From NCBI RefSeq assembly GCF_014651115.1, contig NZ_BMWG01000005.1, positions 1-36,000 on the forward strand: a stretch of DNA of 36,000 nt, given 5' to 3'. The notes beneath the pieces are model-generated. The model saw nothing but the letters and a program-made list of their open reading frames with translations. It was not told the origin of the DNA and did not search any database. This document shows positions 23,578 to 31,731 of the stretch, piece after piece. Within the stretch, counting starts at the first letter, position 1, and each line of letters begins with the position of its first letter. This DNA is from Streptomyces inusitatus (GTDB lineage: Bacteria > Actinomycetota > Actinomycetes > Streptomycetales > Streptomycetaceae). The position numbers were made by a program, and so were the translations under genes.

Positions 23578-23750
23578 GATTCACCGGAAATCTGCAAGTC
23601 TTCTCTCACTCACCCCACGTCGATCCGTCCGATCGCCGAAGTACCGGGCCCGTGTGTCGCATTCAAGGCGCACCCCCAGGCGATCGGAGCGTGTAGCCAG
23701 ACCTCGGGTGTTCCAAGAAGTAATCGAAAAGACGTAGTTAGGATTGATCC

Positions 23751-23963
23751 ATGAGCACAACGGAGCACGAAAACTCCCAGCATGAAGCCCGTCCGCCGGT
23801 AAAGGGCCGACGTCCCGAGTCGACCGTGCCGCCCCGCCGCCGCCGTCGGCCCCGGCCGGTACCCCAGCCGGCCACAGCCGGACACCACTGCTCGCTGTGG
23901 AAGCCGGTGCGGCCGACCGCCCAGCGAATTCACGAGATCGAACTTCTGGCCGAATTCGAGTAG
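23751..23963 (+). CDS. Small Pro/Arg-rich hypothetical protein
   Basis: A 70-aa protein at ATG 23751, with TTAGGA 7 nt upstream. The first two thirds are hydrophilic and unusually rich in Arg and Pro (PPRRRRRPRPVPQP), and the last 25 residues are more ordered (CSLWKPVRPTAQRIHEIELLAEFE). It has no signal peptide or membrane segment. It is divergent from the SARP gene and followed by a strong hairpin at 24007, so it forms its own short transcript. I do not recognise the family; the basic stretch could contact nucleic acid. Codon use at third positions is less extreme than its neighbours but coding is plausible. Confidence 0.55.
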   Translation: MSTTEHENSQHEARPPVKGRRPESTVPPRRRRRPRPVPQPATAGHHCSLWKPVRPTAQRIHEIELLAEFE

Positions 23964-24006
23964 AGGCAGCAGGGCTCGGAAGCGGCTTCAGGAAAAAACC
24001 TCATAA

Positions 24007-24038
24007 CAGGCGGGCCGGGGGTGACCCCGGTCCGCCTG
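24007..24038 (+). terminator. Strong hairpin terminator after the 70-aa gene
   Basis: Stem of 14 bp (arms 24007-24020 and 24025-24038, CAGGCGGGCCGGGG with one G-U pair) and loop GTGA, 43 nt after the stop codon. A short T-containing run (GCATTTCTG) follows. Confidence 0.75.
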
Positions 24039-24337
24039 CGGCATTTCTGAATAGACGCGCAATCGCTTATCCATTCGAATGGCGAGGCCCTTCCCCACCT
24101 CGACGGGACGAGTGCGGCTACTCCAAACCGCGTGCGGCGCACTCGATCAGGTGCCGTACCCCGTGCGAGGGAGCCCGACAACAGCCTTGCGGGATCCGGG
24201 GTTTGTGCTCCACGACACCGCCGACTCGCGTTCAATGGTGGCCGGTCAGGGTTCGCACGGACGTACGAGAAGGCTTGGCCCCGCGCGGCACGGGCGGGCG
24301 GGGCTCAGGCGAGAGTCGATCGAGAGGAATGTCCGGA
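24039..24337. other. Intergenic region upstream of the deacetylase; contains a 12-bp palindrome
   Basis: This 299-bp stretch has no convincing gene. Its one notable element is the perfect palindrome CCATTCGAATGG at 24071-24082, about 255 bp upstream of the deacetylase start. It could be a regulator-binding site or chance. No clear -10/-35 pair was found. Confidence 0.35.
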
Positions 24338-25060
24338 ATGAAGAAGCGCAGCAGATCGCGGATATGGCTCGGCGCCGCGCTGGCGGCTCTGATGTCGTCG
24401 TTCGCGCTGGCGCCGGGGACCGCGCAGGCAGACTCCGAGCGCCGTTGCTCCGGGGGGTATGTGGCCATCACCTTCGACGACGGCCCGACGGAGACGACGG
24501 ACGAGTATCTGGAGGCGCTGCGCGAGGCCGGACGGGTCCGGGCCACCTGGTTCGTGACCGGCTCCCTGGCTCAGGCGCGACCGGAGGGGACTCGGCGGAT
24601 CGCAGCCGACGGGCATGAGATCGGGAATCACTCGTACACCCACCCGGACCTCGTCCGGCTCGACGCGGCCACCGCGTTCGCGGAACTGCGCGACACCAGC
24701 CGCGTCGTCCGGGCGCAGACGGGCCGTGCGCCGAAGCTCTTCCGGCCGCCGTTCGGGAGCACCGACGCGCGGACCCGGCAGGACGCGGCCAGGCTCGGGA
24801 TGACCGAGGTGATCTGGACGGCCGACACGGTCGACTGGAGCGGGATCCCCGCCGAAACCGTCGTGGCGAACGCGCTCACGGTACGGGCGGGCGGCATCAT
24901 CCTGCTCCACGACGGTCTGCGGACGACGCTGGAGGCCATCCCGAAGATCGTCGAAGGGCTCGCCGAACGCGGCCTGTGCCCGGGCCGGATCGTGCGCTCG
25001 GCCACGCCGGTCGAAGCCTGGCCGGGGCTGACCTTCCACGCCAGGGCCGCGCGCTGGTGA
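24338..25060 (+). CDS. Secreted polysaccharide deacetylase (NodB/CE4 family)
   Basis: A 240-aa protein; ATG 24338 is chosen over ATG 24329 because AGAGGA lies 9 nt before it. Residues 1-31 are a signal peptide (MKKRSRSR, hydrophobic stretch, GTAQA cleavage). The NodB domain follows: TFDDGP with D47 and D48, GNHSYTHPDL with metal-binding H98 and H102, RPPFGSTD (136-142), and ILLHDG (188-193). These are the catalytic base, metal ligands and motif 5 His of CE4 esterases that remove N-acetyl groups from chitin, peptidoglycan or xylan; the substrate cannot be told. The enzyme acts outside the cell or in the wall. It is not coupled to a neighbour. The final residues AWPGLTFHARAARW lie beyond the domain. 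Confidence 0.93.
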   Translation: MKKRSRSRIWLGAALAALMSSFALAPGTAQADSERRCSGGYVAITFDDGPTETTDEYLEALREAGRVRATWFVTGSLAQARPEGTRRIAADGHEIGNHSYTHPDLVRLDAATAFAELRDTSRVVRAQTGRAPKLFRPPFGSTDARTRQDAARLGMTEVIWTADTVDWSGIPAETVVANALTVRAGGIILLHDGLRTTLEAIPKIVEGLAERGLCPGRIVRSATPVEAWPGLTFHARAARW

Positions 25061-25189
25061 CCTGGCGGCACCGGGGAGGCGCGGAAGGCTCCACCGGCCG
25101 ACGGTCACGCTCCGGCGGCACTCGGTTGCCATGCGGCACGGTGGTTCCTACTCTTGATCGGACTCTTTGACCAGCGCGAGGGGGAAACG

Positions 25190-27103
25190 ATGACATTGAC
25201 GTCGGGCGCGGAGACGTACAGTTTTCAGGCCGAGGCGGCCCAGATCCTCAATCTGATGGCCCACTCGCTCTACAGCAACAAGGAGATCTTCCTTCGGGAG
25301 CTGATCTCGAACGCCTCCGACGCGATCGACCGGCTGCGGTTCGAGCGGTACTCGGCCCCCGAGTCGGCCGGAAATGAACAGGACGAGGCCCCGCGAATCC
25401 GTGTCACCTTCGACAAGGACGCGGGCACGATCACGATCGCCGACAACGGCATCGGCATGAGCCGCCAGGAGGTGATGGACAACATCGGCACCATCGCCCG
25501 GTCGGGCACCGCCGAGTTCCTCCGGGCTCTCACCGGCGACAAGCGCCGCGATGTCGAGCTGATCGGCCAGTTCGGCGTCGGTTTCTACTCCGCGTTCGTC
25601 GTCGCCGAACGCGTGGTACTGACCACGCGCAGGTCCGGACTGCCCTCGGCCGAGGGCGTGCGCTGGTCGTCGGACGGCAAGGGCGAATACGCGCTGGAGG
25701 CCGTCGAGCGCGCCGAGCACGGCACCACGATCGTGCTTGAGCTGCGCGAGGGTGAGGACGAACTGCTCAATGAACACAGGCTGCGGTCGATCGTCCAACG
25801 GTACTCGGACCACATCAGCCAGCCCATCGTCCTCGGGCAGGACGAAGCCGCGGTCAACCAGGCGTCGGCGCTGTGGGCGCGCCCCAAGAGCGAGCTGACC
25901 GAGCAGGACTACCACTCGTACTACCGGCATCTCACCAATGACTACTCGGACCCGCTCGCTTATGTGCATACGAAGGTCGAGGGGCGGTACGAGTACACGC
26001 TGCTGCTGTACGTGCCCTCCCACGCGCCGCACAATCTGTGGGTCCCCGAGGCGCGCCAGGGCGTACGGCTGCATGTCCGGCGGGTCTTCATCCTTGAGGA
26101 CACCGGGCAGTTGCTGCCCAACTATCTGCGGTTCGTCCGCGGAGTCGTCGACTCCGCGGATCTGCCGCTCAATGTCTCCCGGGAGATCCTCCAGGGCAGC
26201 CAGGCCGTCGACCACATCCGGTCCAGCGCGGTCAAGAGGGTGCTGAGGCTGTTCAAGGAGCTGGCGGAGGAGAAGCCCGAGAAGTACGCGGACTTCTGGA
26301 AGCAGTTCGGCGGCGTGCTCAAGCAGGGCATCTCCGACGACCCCGCCCACCGGGAGGAGATCACCGAGCTGCTCCGCTTCACCTCCACCCGCTCGGCCTC
26401 GCGGGACGCCGATGTCTCGCTCGGCGACTACGTGGGCAGGATGAAGGAGGGCCAGGACAAGATCTACTACGCGCTCGCGCCCAGCCATGACGCCGCCGCG
26501 GCGAGCCCGCACCTGGAGGCGTTCCGCGCCAAGGACATCGAAGTGCTCCTGCTCGGCGAGGCCGTGGACAACTTCGTCGTCTCCGGCCCGCTGCGCGAGT
26601 ACCGGGGCAAGCGGCTCCAGTCCGTCGCCCAGGGCCCCGCCGACTTCGGCGAGCTGGCCGACGAGGGCGAGAAGGAGGCCGCCGACCAGGCAGGCTCCGA
26701 CTACGCCACGCTCCTCGGCCGGCTGAAGGCGCACCTGGCGGGCAAGGCCTGGGACGTACGGGTGAGCAGCCGGCTGACCACCTCCCCGGCCTGCATCGTC
26801 GCCGACGGGGTGGAGACCGACTTCACCGTCATGCAGCGCATGCGCGGTTCAGGCCTTCCCCACCAGCCGATCCTGGAGATCAACCCCCAGCACCCGCTGG
26901 TCGAGCGGCTCAACCGCGAGGAGGAGGACCCCCGTCTGCGCGACTGGGCGCACATTCTGTTCGACCAGTCCGTCCTCGCCGCCGCCGCGCAGATCGAAGA
27001 GCCGACGGCGTTCGTCGCCCGGCTCAACGAGCTGCTGACATCCCTGACGGCCGACGGCTCTGAGACTCCTGACGCCTCTGAGACCTCTGAGACCTCCGGC
27101 TGA
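25190..27103 (+). CDS. htpG: Chaperone HtpG (Hsp90 family)
   Basis: A 637-aa protein at ATG 25190 with GAGGGGGA upstream. The N-terminal ATPase domain has the GHKL motifs: NLMAHSLYSNKEIFLRELISNASDA, IADNGIGM, and QFGVGFYSAF. The middle domain contains GVRLHVRRVFILED and LPLNVSREILQ; the C-terminal dimerisation domain ends near residue 620. HtpG is a cytosolic ATP-dependent chaperone aiding folding under stress. The last 18 or so residues are a Ser/Glu/Thr tail encoded by near-identical 9-nt units (27059-27094: TCTGAGACT, CCTGACGCC, then TCTGAGACC twice), and this tail is not part of the conserved family. A 23-bp perfect hairpin follows the stop. It is single and monocistronic by layout. Confidence 0.97.
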   Translation: MTLTSGAETYSFQAEAAQILNLMAHSLYSNKEIFLRELISNASDAIDRLRFERYSAPESAGNEQDEAPRIRVTFDKDAGTITIADNGIGMSRQEVMDNIGTIARSGTAEFLRALTGDKRRDVELIGQFGVGFYSAFVVAERVVLTTRRSGLPSAEGVRWSSDGKGEYALEAVERAEHGTTIVLELREGEDELLNEHRLRSIVQRYSDHISQPIVLGQDEAAVNQASALWARPKSELTEQDYHSYYRHLTNDYSDPLAYVHTKVEGRYEYTLLLYVPSHAPHNLWVPEARQGVRLHVRRVFILEDTGQLLPNYLRFVRGVVDSADLPLNVSREILQGSQAVDHIRSSAVKRVLRLFKELAEEKPEKYADFWKQFGGVLKQGISDDPAHREEITELLRFTSTRSASRDADVSLGDYVGRMKEGQDKIYYALAPSHDAAAASPHLEAFRAKDIEVLLLGEAVDNFVVSGPLREYRGKRLQSVAQGPADFGELADEGEKEAADQAGSDYATLLGRLKAHLAGKAWDVRVSSRLTTSPACIVADGVETDFTVMQRMRGSGLPHQPILEINPQHPLVERLNREEEDPRLRDWAHILFDQSVLAAAAQIEEPTAFVARLNELLTSLTADGSETPDASETSETSG

Positions 27104-27114
27104 GCCTCGGAGCA

Positions 27115-27164
27115 CCGGAACAATCGAGCGGGTGCACGGGAGTGCACCCGCTCGGTTGTTCCGG
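27115..27164 (+). terminator. Very strong hairpin terminator after htpG
   Basis: Arms of 23 nt (27115-27137 and 27142-27164), pairing perfectly apart from one mismatch or two, with loop GGGA, 11 nt after the htpG stop. It separates htpG from the ECF sigma operon. Confidence 0.85.
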
Positions 27165-27339
27165 TCCCGGCCTCGATCGTCCACGGCCGTGCACGGCGAT
27201 GGCGTCCGTCGTGCGTTCAACCGAGCGGCCACCGCAGTTGAACACGTTCGGTCTCCTCCTGTTCGCGCGCGTGCCCCACCGCGTCTCTCGGCCCCGTCGC
27301 GTCACGGCGGTCCCGGACGTGACCCGTATCACTCGCTGA

Positions 27340-27369
27340 GGAAAACCCGTGGCTCCCGCCGCGCGTCTA
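27340..27369 (+). promoter_or_regulatory. Candidate ECF sigma-type promoter overlapping the sigma gene start
   Basis: GGAAAAC at 27340-27346 resembles an ECF -35 (GGAAC), and CGTCTA at 27364-27369 an ECF -10 (CGTC), separated by 17 nt. Transcription would begin near 27376, which is an in-frame GTG, implying a leaderless mRNA and autoregulation. The -35 overlaps a GAGGA that could otherwise be read as the Shine-Dalgarno of a GTG at 27349. Confidence 0.6.
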
Positions 27370-27375
27370 GCAGGT

Positions 27376-27933
27376 GTGAAACGGGTTGGGGCGGCAGCGC
27401 CGCAGGAACTGGACGAGGAGCGCCTCCTAAGGCGGGTGGCCCGGGGCGACCGGGCGGCCTTCGAGGAGCTGTACCGGCGTACGTCGCCGTGGCTGGCGGT
27501 GCGGCTGGGCCGCCGCTGCGCCGATCAGCAGATCGTCGCCGAGGTCATGCAGGAGACGTATCTCGCGGTCTGGCGGGCGGCGGGTTCCTTCACCGGGACC
27601 GGGGGTACGGCCGTCGGCTGGCTGTGGACGATCGCGGCCCGCCGTCTCGTCGACGCGTTCCGGCGCAGGGCCCATCACGCCCAGCCGCCGCCCGCCGCGG
27701 CCCCGCACCCCGTGGCGCCCGCCGCCGAGGAAGTGGCGCTGGTGGCCACCGTCGGCGGGGACGTCGGGGACGCGCTGCGGTGTCTCGCGCCGGAGCTGAG
27801 AGACGTACTACAGGCCATGGTGCTCGACGGACTGTCCGTCCGGGAGACCGCCGTTCTGCTCGGGCTGCCCGAGGGAACGGTCAAGACCCGCGCCCGCCGG
27901 GCCCGGACCGTGATGCGGGAGGCGCTGGCATGA
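27376..27933 (+). CDS. ECF-family RNA polymerase sigma factor
   Basis: A 185-aa protein if it starts at GTG 27376; an upstream GTG at 27349 (with GAGGA before it) would add nine residues. I prefer 27376 because an ECF-like promoter places the transcript start there (leaderless). Sigma-2 region: LDEERLLRRVARGDRAAFEELYRRTSPWL, then EVMQETYLAVWRAAGSF and VGWLWTIAARRLVDAFRRRA. Sigma-4: LRDVLQAMVLDGLSVRETAVLLGLPEGTVKTRARRARTVMREAL, a helix-turn-helix for the -35. It overlaps the anti-sigma gene (ATGA), and the promoter resembles its own target, so a self-activating stress or envelope response is likely. The regulon probably includes the ABC transporter downstream. Confidence 0.93.
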   Translation: MKRVGAAAPQELDEERLLRRVARGDRAAFEELYRRTSPWLAVRLGRRCADQQIVAEVMQETYLAVWRAAGSFTGTGGTAVGWLWTIAARRLVDAFRRRAHHAQPPPAAAPHPVAPAAEEVALVATVGGDVGDALRCLAPELRDVLQAMVLDGLSVRETAVLLGLPEGTVKTRARRARTVMREALA

Positions 27934-28763
27934 ACCCTGAACACACATCACACACATCACACGCGTCGGTGCGGCTCATCGAGGAGTACGCACGCGGCGG
28001 CACGGGCCTCGCCGTGGACGAGGTGTGGGCCCTGGAAGCCCATCTGGAGAAGTGCCGGGACTGCCGTGACCGGCTGTCGGCGGCCGTCACGGCCGATGCG
28101 CCCGCCGTGGCGGCGCTGACCGAGGCCGTCTGGTCCGATCTCGAACACCGGCTGGCCTCGGCGGTCCCGGCCCCGGCGCGCCGGCTCCGGGCGCGGCTTT
28201 CGGCGTGGACGACGCCCGCCATGACGCCGTGGCTGGCCATGGTGCTCGCCGTGGCCCTGCTCGCGCTGCTGCTGGACCTGGCGGGACCCGGCTCCGGTCA
28301 GGTGTCCCTGGTGCTGCTGCTCGCTCCCGTCCTGCCCGTGTGCGGGGTGGCGGCCTCGTGGTCGCGCGGCCTGGACCCGGCGTACGAGCTGACGGCCGCC
28401 ACCCCGAGGGCGGGGCTGCAACTGGTGCTGCGGCGCACCGTCTCCGCGCTCGCCGTGGTGATTCCCGCGCTGCTGGCGGGGGGCTGGGCGACGGGGGTGA
28501 CGGCCGTGCAGTGGCTGCTGCCCTGTCTGGCCTTCACCTCGCTGACCCTGGCGCTCGGCGGGGTGATCGGTGTGAGCCGCGCAGCCGTCGCCCTGGTGGC
28601 CGCGTGGGCCGCGGTCGTGGTGGCGCCGACCCTGGCCACCAGCCGTACGGCCGCCGCCCTCCAGACGGAGGGACTGCCGGTGTGGGGGCTGCTCCTCGCG
28701 CTCGGCGTCGGCGTCGTGATCGCGCGCAGAGGCGCGTACACCGTGCTGGGAGCCCACCGCTGA
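27930..28763 (+). CDS. Membrane anti-sigma factor with zinc-binding HxxxCxxC
   Basis: A 277-aa protein whose ATG overlaps the sigma stop. The N-terminal 90 residues carry the anti-sigma motif EAHLEKCRDC (H38-x3-C42-x2-C45), as in ZAS-type anti-sigma factors that bind zinc and hold the sigma factor. Then come about six hydrophobic segments between residues 95 and 265, so the protein is membrane-embedded with its N-terminus in the cytoplasm. The first 12 residues are HTS-rich and repetitive (ACACATCAC units). It probably senses an envelope signal and releases the sigma factor. A run of 9-nt repeats lies between this gene and the ABC transporter. Confidence 0.88.
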   Translation: MNPEHTSHTSHASVRLIEEYARGGTGLAVDEVWALEAHLEKCRDCRDRLSAAVTADAPAVAALTEAVWSDLEHRLASAVPAPARRLRARLSAWTTPAMTPWLAMVLAVALLALLLDLAGPGSGQVSLVLLLAPVLPVCGVAASWSRGLDPAYELTAATPRAGLQLVLRRTVSALAVVIPALLAGGWATGVTAVQWLLPCLAFTSLTLALGGVIGVSRAAVALVAAWAAVVVAPTLATSRTAAALQTEGLPVWGLLLALGVGVVIARRGAYTVLGAHR

Positions 28764-28780
28764 CCCCCCTCCCCCTTCCC

Positions 28781-28832
28781 TTGAAGCACTCGAACCACTC
28801 GAAGCGCTTGAACCACTCGAACCACTTGAGAG
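28781..28832 (+). repeat. Intergenic 9-nt tandem repeat (about 5.7 units)
   Basis: Successive units TTGAAGCAC, TCGAACCAC, TCGAAGCGC, TTGAACCAC, TCGAACCAC and partial TTGAGAG, consensus TYGAACCAC, in the gap between the anti-sigma and ABC genes just before the ribosome-binding site. The even 9-nt period suggests slippage expansion. It may act as a binding array or mRNA structure element; no function is known. Confidence 0.85.
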
Positions 28833-28857
28833 AACCCGTGAGAAGAGGAACCGCGCG

Positions 28858-29664
28858 ATGCCCGCAGTGAGCAGGGCCGACATCGCCCCGACGGCCTACG
28901 CCTGGGAGATCCGGGCGAGCGGTCTGAAGGTCAGGGTCGGCAGAGACAAGATGGCGGTCGACGGGCTCGATCTGTCGCTGGGCACCGGCGTACACGGTCT
29001 CCTCGGCCCCAACGGGGCGGGCAAGACCACCCTCATCCGGGCGCTGGCCACGGTGCTGCGCCCCGCCGGAGGCGAGCTGGAGCTGCTCGGGGAGGCCGCC
29101 GGAGGGCTGGGCGAGCACCGTGCGCTGCGCCGCCGGATCGGCTATCTGCCACAGGAGTTCGGCTACTACAAGCGTTTCACCGTGCGCGAGTTCGTCGAGT
29201 ACATGGCGTGGCTGAAGGAGGTGCCCAAGGCGGACATCCCCGGTGCGGTGCAGCGCGCCGTGGAGCGGGTCGGTCTGGCCGACCGCGCCGACGCGCGGAT
29301 GAAGACCCTGTCGGGCGGAATGGTCCGGCGGGTCGGCATCGCACAGGCCATCGTCAACGATCCGCCGATCCTGCTGCTGGACGAACCGACGGTCGGGCTC
29401 GATCCGGCGCAGCGGCTGCGGCTGCGGGAGCTGCTTCAGGAGCTGGGGACGGACGCCTGTGTGGTCGTCTCGACCCATCTGGTGGAGGATGTGGCCGCCG
29501 CCTGCACCGATGTGGTGCTCTTCGCGGAGGGGCGGCTGGTCTTCCAGGGCACCCCGGGCGAGCTGGCCGCCGCGGGCGGCCCGGAGCACCTGGGCGACAG
29601 CCCGCTGGAGCGCGGCTACTCGGCGCTGCTCCAGAATCCCGTACGGGCGGGGGGTGCCTGGTGA
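28858..29664 (+). CDS. ABC transporter ATP-binding protein
   Basis: A 268-aa protein at ATG 28858 with GAAGAGGAA upstream. Walker A GPNGAGKTT (50-58), Q-loop YLPQEFGYY, signature LSGGMVRR (151-158), Walker B ILLLDEPTVGLDP (171-183) and switch VSTHL (204-208) are complete, so it is an active ATPase. Such ATPases power export or bacitracin-type transport. The stop overlaps the GTG start of the permease (GTGA at 29661-29664). It belongs with the sigma/anti-sigma operon, suggesting a transporter induced by envelope stress. Confidence 0.94.
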   Translation: MPAVSRADIAPTAYAWEIRASGLKVRVGRDKMAVDGLDLSLGTGVHGLLGPNGAGKTTLIRALATVLRPAGGELELLGEAAGGLGEHRALRRRIGYLPQEFGYYKRFTVREFVEYMAWLKEVPKADIPGAVQRAVERVGLADRADARMKTLSGGMVRRVGIAQAIVNDPPILLLDEPTVGLDPAQRLRLRELLQELGTDACVVVSTHLVEDVAAACTDVVLFAEGRLVFQGTPGELAAAGGPEHLGDSPLERGYSALLQNPVRAGGAW

Positions 29665-31055
29665 ATCTCCGTGTCCTGCGCATCGAGCTGAGGCGGTCCG
29701 TCGCCCCGTGGGCCGGGGGGATCGTCCTGGTGGCCGCGCTCGCGTTTCTGCATCTCGTTCCCGGTCCGTGGGGGAAGGGCGGCGCGCTGTGGACGGGCCA
29801 GTGGACCTCCATGGCCCTGTGGACCCGTCATCTGCTGATCTTCCTGTGGCCGCTCGCCGTGGGCCTGGGAGCGCTCCAGGGGCTGCGCGACCGCCGCTCG
29901 AAGATGGCCGAGCTGCTGATCAGCACCCCGAGGCCCGAGCGGCACCGCGCGGCCGCCCTGGCGGGGACGACGGCGCTGACGCTGTGCTCGGCCTTCGGGC
30001 TGCTCGTCCTGCTGGGCGCGGTGCGGGTGCTCGCGGGCGATGCCTCGTACACGCATCTCGGCTGGCTGCCCATCTCGCTGGTGGGGGCGCTCGCGCTGGG
30101 CTCGGGGGCGGTTCTGGGCATGGGGGTCGCGCGGGCTCTGCCCTCCGTCCTCACTCCGCCCGCGCTGGCCGTGGCCGCTCTCGCGCTGACCAATTTCCTG
30201 CGGCAGACCCAGACCTCGCAGGACGCGGTGCCGGTCTCCTTCGCCGTGTCGAACCGGCTCTCCCTGCTGTCGCCGACGGTGTCGGAGGTACGCGAGACGC
30301 TTCTGACGCTCTCCGTCCCGGTGCACCTCGGGCAGACGCTCTGGCTGCTCGGCATGGCGGCGACGGGCCTCGCGCTGCTGGCCGCCGCCGGTCCGCGCGC
30401 GCGGCTGCTCGCCCTCGCTCCGCTGCTGGCGGGCGGGGCGCTCGCCCTGCTGCTGCTTCCGGCCGACCCTCGTGACACCTATGTCCTGGACCGGGCGGCG
30501 GCGGCGCGGGTGTGCGAGGGCCCGGTGTGTGTGACGGCTCTCCGGCGGGAGCGGCTCGACGAGCTGGCGGGTCCCGGCAAGGAGGCGCTGCGGGTGCTGC
30601 GGGACGCCCTGGGCGACCGGGCTCCGGTCGCCGTCCGTGAGACCACCGCGCTGCGGGCGCTCAGCGCCACGCCGGAGCGGTCGCGCGACTCCGTGCTCGT
30701 CGACTTCGACGACAGGGTGATCGGCGACGCCGGGGGTGAGCGGCTGACCCGGGCTCTGGTCGCCCAGGGCATGGTGCCGGTCTGCCATCCCCGCAGCGAC
30801 ACCGAGAGCGGCACTCAGGAGGATGCCGCGGCGCAGAGCATCGCGGCGGCCTGGGCTCTCGGGGAGGCCCCCCGGCCGCTCGAAGGGACCATGCACTCCG
30901 CGCGGCACCAGGCCGACATGGCGGGCCCGGTGTGGAAGAGGTTCAACGCGCTGCCCGCGTCGGAGCAGCGGAAGCGGATCGGTGCCGCGCACGCCGCCGC
31001 TCTCTCCTGCTCGGCCGACGCGCTCACGGTGCTGAACGGCGGTGCGCTCCGGTGA
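29661..31055 (+). CDS. ABC transporter permease with large C-terminal soluble domain
   Basis: A 464-aa protein starting at GTG 29661, overlapping the ATPase stop. The first 270 residues contain about six to seven hydrophobic segments, for example GGIVLVAALAFLHLVPG, HLLIFLWPLAVGLGALQG and LALAPLLAGGALALLLLP. The last 195 residues (from about 275) are soluble and carry CEGPVC (a possible disulfide), so this domain probably lies outside the membrane. There is no signal peptide beyond the first membrane helix. A transporter whose permease ends in an extracytoplasmic domain is typical of peptide- or stress-responsive ABC systems, but the ligand is unknown. GTGA overlap with the next gene. Confidence 0.85.
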   Translation: MNLRVLRIELRRSVAPWAGGIVLVAALAFLHLVPGPWGKGGALWTGQWTSMALWTRHLLIFLWPLAVGLGALQGLRDRRSKMAELLISTPRPERHRAAALAGTTALTLCSAFGLLVLLGAVRVLAGDASYTHLGWLPISLVGALALGSGAVLGMGVARALPSVLTPPALAVAALALTNFLRQTQTSQDAVPVSFAVSNRLSLLSPTVSEVRETLLTLSVPVHLGQTLWLLGMAATGLALLAAAGPRARLLALAPLLAGGALALLLLPADPRDTYVLDRAAAARVCEGPVCVTALRRERLDELAGPGKEALRVLRDALGDRAPVAVRETTALRALSATPERSRDSVLVDFDDRVIGDAGGERLTRALVAQGMVPVCHPRSDTESGTQEDAAAQSIAAAWALGEAPRPLEGTMHSARHQADMAGPVWKRFNALPASEQRKRIGAAHAAALSCSADALTVLNGGALR

Positions 31056-31627
31056 GATGGCTGACGCTGTACGCGCGTTCGCGGCACGCGCCCGCCTCGC
31101 TCGCCGCGGTGACGGCCGGCGCGGCGGCGGTGTGGGCGCTCGTCCGGATCACCGGCGGGGGGCCGGGGGACCCTCGGCTGTCCACGCTCGTCCTCGCCAT
31201 GGGGGCGGCGGCGCTCTCGGTCGGTCTCGGCGGGCAGGATCTCGCGTTGGACCGAACGGCCGGGATCCGTTGGATGCCCCGCAGGGCGGCGCATGTGCTG
31301 CTCTGCGGCGTGCTCATCGGCTCGGTGCTGCTGGCGGTGCAGACGCTGGGCGGGCAGTCGGCCTCCGCGGGCTTCGCCGTGCGCAACAGCGCGGGGCTGA
31401 TGGGGCTCGCCGCCCTCGGGGCGGCCTGGTGCGGGGCGCGGTACGCGTGGCTCCCGCCGTTCGCGTGGCTGTCGATCGCCCTCGTCGTACCGCCCTCGGC
31501 GGACGGGGCGACGCAGGTGCTGACCTGGATGCTGTCGCCGTCCGGCACGGCGGCCGGGACCTGGACGGCTCTCGTCTTGGCCGTCGTCGGCACGGCGGTC
31601 TACGCCCTCGGGGGCCCGAGGCGCTGA
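31052..31627 (+). CDS. Small membrane protein of the ABC operon
   Basis: A 191-aa protein starting at GTG 31052, overlapping the permease stop. Four to six hydrophobic segments cover nearly the whole length (ASLAAVTAGAAAVWALV, HVLLCGVLIGSVLLAV, NSAGLMGLAALGAAWCGA, TALVLAVVGTAVYALGG). No catalytic motif is seen. Position and coupling make it a probable second membrane subunit or accessory protein of the transporter. Family not recognised; a conserved hypothetical. A strong hairpin at 31688 ends the operon. Confidence 0.8.
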   Translation: MRWLTLYARSRHAPASLAAVTAGAAAVWALVRITGGGPGDPRLSTLVLAMGAAALSVGLGGQDLALDRTAGIRWMPRRAAHVLLCGVLIGSVLLAVQTLGGQSASAGFAVRNSAGLMGLAALGAAWCGARYAWLPPFAWLSIALVVPPSADGATQVLTWMLSPSGTAAGTWTALVLAVVGTAVYALGGPRR

Positions 31628-31687
31628 GGGTCTCCCGTACGACTTACCGGAGTTGGCCCGTACGGGGTGACCTCCGGGAACCGGGTG

Positions 31688-31731
31688 CGCGCCAGGCCCC
31701 GCCGTGTCGGTGAACGGCGGGGCCTGGCGCG
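31688..31731 (+). terminator. 18-bp perfect hairpin terminator after the sigma/ABC operon
   Basis: Arms 31688-31705 and 31714-31731 (GCGCCAGGCCCCGCCGT preceded by C, and its complement) with an 8-nt loop, 60 nt after the last stop. Its right arm runs into the tandem-repeat block at 31723. Confidence 0.8.

Noticed and set aside
28781..28832. CRISPR array or replication-origin iterons
   Set aside because: Units are contiguous 9-mers with no spacers, and no Rep or Cas gene is adjacent.
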